Positions 6,991-9,890 of a stretch of 9,890 bases of DNA are shown one piece after another. Below the pieces are notes generated by a model. That model did no database searches. It was given only the letters and a program-made list of their open reading frames with translations, and had not been told where the DNA came from. The stretch comes from Gammaproteobacteria bacterium (lineage in GTDB: Bacteria; Pseudomonadota; Gammaproteobacteria; GCA-001735895), in assembly GCA_015494335.1 (NCBI GenBank), contig WGBK01000337.1, positions 1-9,890 on the forward strand. Direction: 5' to 3'. The position numbers were made by a program, and so were the translations under genes. Each line of letters begins with the position of its first letter. The stretch's first letter is position 1.

Positions 6991-8771
6991 GCCCATCGCC
7001 TCCTGCCAACGGCCAGCAACAGCAACGCGAACAGCCATTGCGGCGTCAGGGCCGCCCCGCCGATCTGGTCTTCTTCCGCCGCTCCGTCATCGTCCTCGAT
7101 TTCGACCCGCAGGGATGTCGGGCTCCCTAGACTGGCGCCCACAGGATTGTTCAGCACCAGCTCCATCGTTTCCCGTTGCTCGGCCTGATTGTCGTCCAGC
7201 AGGGTGATCTCGATGTCCTTGCGGAATTCCCCACTGTCAAAATCGATCTGTACCGGTCCTGCCCAGAGGTAATCCTCGCCTTTGCGCGTGGAAACATCGC
7301 GCACCGACACCTCCACGGCCGCAGGGTCCTTGAGGCTGCCCTTGCGCAACAACTGCACCCGGATTGTCCCGGCGGATTCTCCGAAACGATACCGGGCAGC
7401 GGAAAAAAACAGCTGTTTCGGCTGTTGCGGTATGGATTGGCCGTTCAACCACTCGGCCGCGGCGGAAGCCTTGACCAGGCCGTAGCCGAAATCGGCATCG
7501 ACCCCCGCCGGACCCTTGTCCTCGGCGGTTTGACGCAGTGCGGAGACCCGTTCCTCTGCGCTGCTCTGGAAACGGCTTCGCAACAACGCCAACACACCGC
7601 TCAGATGGGGCGATGAGAAGGAGGTGCCATTGTGTATTGCGCTGTTGTCACTGTCGAAGCCATTGAAGCTGAGGGTTGCGGCCTTGATGTTTTCACCCGG
7701 CGCCATGAAGGCGGGTATGACCGCACTGCCGCAGCGATCCGGGCCGCGGCTGCTGTTGTACCAGATCGATCCGTCGGACTGCAGCGCACCCACCGAAAGG
7801 ACATGGGGATCGAAGGCCGGGGTGAGAAAGGAGGATGCTCCCGTGGAGCCGGAATTGCCGACTGCAAAGACGATATCCATGCCCTGGGTAGCCAGGGCAG
7901 CCAGTTCCGTGGCAAAGGGATTGATACAGCTTCCCTCGGTACCGGCGAGTCCCCAGGAATTCTGCACGATATCGGGTTGATCCGCCGTGTCCGGATCGCC
8001 ATCGGGATCGAGCAGCCATTGCAGGACTTCGCTGATGGCGCTCTCGGACGAACTGCCACTGTTGTCGAATACGCGGGCAGCCATCCACTGGGCCGCCGGC
8101 GCCACACCGATCGCCGAGCCGGTGGCACTGCCGCCGAGCACGATACTGGCCACCGCCGTGCCGTGACCGCTCAGATCGATGGGCTGATCCTGTTCGCCAT
8201 AAGGGTCATACCAGCTGTTGCTGCCACCGCGGTAGGAACCCTGGAGATCCTGATGCAAGAGATCCACGCCGGAATCGAGTATTGCCACCACCACCGACTG
8301 TCCACGATAGCCCTCGGCCCAGAGCGCATCCACATCCACCTGATCCAGGTTGTCCTGGGCCAGTACGCTGGAAAGGGGAAGTTGCACCAGGCCCTGGGGT
8401 TCCACACGGTAGAAACGCTCGGGGCGCAGGGACTGCACATAGTCCAGCTCTCGCAAGCGCTCGAGATAGCGCGGAGAAATCGACAGAGAAACGGCTTGAC
8501 GCAGCCACAGGCTGCGGTGAACCACCAGATCCGTATCGGAGAGATCCCGTTGCAGGCGACGCAGGCTGCGCTCCTGTGCTGCGCGCAGCCGGCTCAGCTC
8601 GGTGGAAAATGATTTCTCTGCGGTAGCACCGAAACCCGGCTGCGGCACGAATTGCAGCAGGTAACGGTTCGCCCGCTCGGCCGCTGGCTTCAATACCAAC
8701 TGCGCCGCAGCCGGTTGAGCCAAAGCCCCGGCCAGCAGGACGATCAGCGCGATTCGGAGAGCTCTCAACAT
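6987..8771 (-). CDS. Secreted S8 (subtilisin-like) serine peptidase, Calx-beta and GlyGly-CTERM-like tail
   Basis: The 594-residue protein has a Sec signal peptide (cleavage near AAA23) and a region about 36-123 that looks like an inhibitor I9 propeptide (RYLLQFVP, ISPRYLERLRELDYVQSL). The S8 catalytic domain follows with Asp166 (VAILDSGVD), His203 (SGHGTAVAS), oxyanion Asn306 (AVGNSG) and Ser384 (NGTSFSSPH). Cys282 and Cys347 may form a disulfide. A Calx-beta domain spans about 455-560. The C-terminus has Gly571-Gly572, a hydrophobic helix (573-588) and Arg590-592, which is the layout of GlyGly-CTERM signals cut by rhombosortase in T2SS substrates. All catalytic residues are present, so it should be active. 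It starts six bases after the preceding gene, whose TAG forms part of its Shine-Dalgarno (TAGGA), and ends overlapping the cytochrome gene. It is the most obvious cargo of this T2SS. Confidence 0.95.
   Translation of the reverse strand: MLRALRIALIVLLAGALAQPAAAQLVLKPAAERANRYLLQFVPQPGFGATAEKSFSTELSRLRAAQERSLRRLQRDLSDTDLVVHRSLWLRQAVSLSISPRYLERLRELDYVQSLRPERFYRVEPQGLVQLPLSSVLAQDNLDQVDVDALWAEGYRGQSVVVAILDSGVDLLHQDLQGSYRGGSNSWYDPYGEQDQPIDLSGHGTAVASIVLGGSATGSAIGVAPAAQWMAARVFDNSGSSSESAISEVLQWLLDPDGDPDTADQPDIVQNSWGLAGTEGSCINPFATELAALATQGMDIVFAVGNSGSTGASSFLTPAFDPHVLSVGALQSDGSIWYNSSRGPDRCGSAVIPAFMAPGENIKAATLSFNGFDSDNSAIHNGTSFSSPHLSGVLALLRSRFQSSAEERVSALRQTAEDKGPAGVDADFGYGLVKASAAAEWLNGQSIPQQPKQLFFSAARYRFGESAGTIRVQLLRKGSLKDPAAVEVSVRDVSTRKGEDYLWAGPVQIDFDSGEFRKDIEITLLDDNQAEQRETMELVLNNPVGASLGSPTSLRVEIEDDDGAAEEDQIGGAALTPQWLFALLLLAVGRRRWA
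6999..7004 (-). promoter_or_regulatory. Shine-Dalgarno deciding the cytochrome/PBP start
   Basis: Minus strand AGGAGG lies eight bases before the ATG at 6988-6990 but only two before the ATG at 6994-6996, so the downstream ATG is the likely start. The site lies inside the last codons of the peptidase gene (its Arg-rich tail), so the peptidase tail and this ribosome site share sequence. Confidence 0.7.
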
Positions 8772-8777
8772 GGCATC

Positions 8778-9227
8778 CTACTGCAGCGTCAGAACCTGCG
8801 AGACCTGATCCCGCACCTGGATGCGGACCTGGTCGCCGCGCAGCATGTGAGTGCCCTCGTTCGAAAACATGGCAGTATAGTTCTTGCCCGGATGCAGGAA
8901 TTTGCGATTCGACTTGATGAAACCCACGGTCGGGAAATAGGGGACACTGAGCTTTGCCCGCGACTTCATCGACAACATGTAAGGGAAGCGCTTGCGATCG
9001 GAAAGAATCGTGGCCTTTTCCGGGTCCACCACCTTGTAGCGAAACTCGATCATGTAGCCATTGGCCGTGACCCGGGCATGAATGGGCTCGATCCCCCACT
9101 CCTGCCAGTCCACCTGGCGCAGCTTGTTCCCTGCATCGCTGGAAGCCAGCGCCCCGCTCGCCTGGAGCAGGCTCAGGGTCAGCAACCAGACCAGTATCTG
9201 CAATCTCTGCATGCCTCGATTCTTCAT
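8778..9227 (-). CDS. Small secreted protein of unknown family
   Basis: The 149-residue protein has a Sec signal peptide (Lys2, Arg4, Arg8, hydrophobic 11-21, cleavage after A26-L-A28) and a mature part of about 120 residues with no Cys and no membrane segment. The mature part is rich in alternating hydrophobic residues and looks all-beta: WGIEPIHARVTANGYMIEFRYKV, written here as 44-66, then DPEKATILSDRKRFPYML, LSVPYFPTVGFI, HPGKNYTAMFSNEG and DQVRIQVRD. I do not recognise the family. A soluble periplasmic or exported beta-sandwich is the best guess. Start ATG at 9225-9227 is preferred because GGGAGG lies six bases upstream; an ATG two codons earlier (9231-9233) overlaps the previous stop as ATGA but has no spacer. 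It lies six bases before the peptidase gene, which suggests a joint role such as chaperone, inhibitor or co-cargo (inference). Confidence 0.85.
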   Translation of the reverse strand: MKNRGMQRLQILVWLLTLSLLQASGALASSDAGNKLRQVDWQEWGIEPIHARVTANGYMIEFRYKVVDPEKATILSDRKRFPYMLSMKSRAKLSVPYFPTVGFIKSNRKFLHPGKNYTAMFSNEGTHMLRGDQVRIQVRDQVSQVLTLQ

Positions 9228-9229
9228 CC

Positions 9230-9890
9230 TCATCCTCCCGCGGGTTCATCCCGTTCTGTTGTCTGCAGGTCAACCGGACGCAGCCGGGTCGACACTACCT
9301 TGAAGCGATCCTCATCCCGGTCGTAACGCATCTGGATGCGATACTGCCGCTCTCCGATCTGCGCCAGAACTCGGTAGTAGGCGCTCATTTCCTCGCTTGT
9401 CTCCTCGCCCTGATTCATCAGCTGGTCGACAATCTCGCTGCGCAGGCGATTTCGTTCTTCCTCGTTTTCAGCCTGGAGCATCTGCTCGACGCGGTACTGA
9501 TCGACACGGTGCATGACGGCCAGTACCGCATCCGGAGCTTCATCCAGGTTGGCCGGCCCTTGATGGAGCAGAGATATACGTTCCAGCAACTGCCAGACCT
9601 GTACTTCATTCAGCCCGAGCAAACGAGCCAACTGCCATGGATCTGCAACAGGTACTGTATTTTCCTCATCTTCATCATTTTTTTTCAGCTTTTCCAGCAA
9701 CTGCGGATCCAGATTAACGATCCGTAATGCTTTTTTAAGTGACTTGTTACGCAAATCAGAAAGGCTGATATACCCAGATTCATTAATTATTTTTATAGTT
9801 ACCGGCTCTTCATTGAGTACAAACTCGTATTTTTCATGTTTCCACTCCCCGGATAGAATCCGGAACTCGGCAAAACGCTGTACAGACAGC
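9230..9890 (-). CDS. gspK: GspK-like minor pseudopilin, C-terminal part (runs off right edge)
   Basis: The frame is open to the window edge, giving 219 visible residues with the N-terminus missing. GspK sits at the tip of the T2SS pseudopilus. The fragment follows the GspK layout: YEFVLNEEPVTIKI then INESGYISLSD (about 21-45; the usual form is DESGKINLN), a helical segment with a run of acidic residues (about 46-78), DPWQLARLLGLNEVQVWQLL (83-102), PANLDEAPDAVLAVM (112-126; usual form VNLNTAPPEVL), and a C-terminal beta part YYRVLAQIG, YRIQMRYD, FKVVSTRLRP (171-205). A TTG at 9752-9754 could be read as a start, but the pattern continues upstream without a stop, so it is internal. The N-terminal pilin helix should lie beyond 9890. 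Sequence match is by pattern only and diverged; the neighbouring L, M and D genes support it. The stop overlaps the next gene region as GGATGA. Confidence 0.72.
   Translation of the reverse strand, partial: LSVQRFAEFRILSGEWKHEKYEFVLNEEPVTIKIINESGYISLSDLRNKSLKKALRIVNLDPQLLEKLKKNDEDEENTVPVADPWQLARLLGLNEVQVWQLLERISLLHQGPANLDEAPDAVLAVMHRVDQYRVEQMLQAENEEERNRLRSEIVDQLMNQGEETSEEMSAYYRVLAQIGERQYRIQMRYDRDEDRFKVVSTRLRPVDLQTTERDEPAGG
9234..9239 (-). promoter_or_regulatory. Shine-Dalgarno deciding the small secreted protein start
   Basis: Minus strand GGGAGG directly abuts one ATG (9231-9233) but lies six bases before the next in-frame ATG (9225-9227). The second has normal spacing and is the likely start; the first would have no spacer. 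The site lies in the final Gly codons of the GspK-like gene, so translation is probably coupled. Confidence 0.6.

Noticed and set aside
8206..9273. 355-codon minus-strand frame overlapping the peptidase and small secreted protein genes
   Set aside because: It is a Gly/Arg/Ala/Pro-rich shadow of two genes with clear signal peptides and catalytic motifs in another frame.
9752..9754. TTG as a start codon for a 174-residue protein
   Set aside because: The frame continues upstream to the window edge without a stop, and the upstream residues contain GspK-like pattern, so this is an internal Leu codon.

Overview
The window is GC-rich bacterial DNA in which every recognisable gene lies on the minus strand. 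A tRNA-Val(GAC) of gammaproteobacterial type with an encoded CCA, a lipoprotein secretin, and a serine protease with a GlyGly-CTERM-like tail all suggest a Gammaproteobacterium. I cannot name the genus. No insertion sequence, CRISPR array, rRNA or integrase is visible.

In the direction of transcription (right to left) the layout is: (1) the 3' part of a gene cut by the right edge, whose protein looks like the C-terminal two thirds of a GspK minor pseudopilin; (2) a small secreted protein of unknown family; (3) a secreted S8 (subtilisin-like) serine peptidase with a propeptide-like region, a Calx-beta domain and a GlyGly-CTERM-like tail; (4) a fusion of a monohaem cytochrome c domain with a periplasmic-binding-protein-like domain; (5) GspL-like, (6) GspM-like, (7) short GspC/GspN-like and (8) lipoprotein GspD secretin genes of a type II secretion system (T2SS); (9) a NarL-type response regulator with an abnormal receiver; (10) tRNA-Val with its own strong promoter and terminator. 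Genes 1 to 8 overlap by 4 or 8 bases or are separated by only 2 to 6 bases, so they are almost certainly one translationally coupled operon. The regulator follows after 31 bases with an excellent Shine-Dalgarno.

The order K-[three extra genes]-L-M-C/N-D resembles the Xanthomonas xps order (E-F-G-H-I-J-K-L-M-N-D) with a three-gene cassette placed between K and L. If that holds, E to J should lie just beyond the right edge. The peptidase has the marks of a T2SS substrate processed by a rhombosortase. The haem/PBP protein and the small secreted protein may be further cargo, or a sensory or accessory part of a dedicated secretion machine. The regulator, with Glu at the phospho-acceptor position, could control the operon independently of phosphorylation. 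This dedicated T2SS with built-in protease and haem-binding protein is the most unusual thing in the window; its function is inference.
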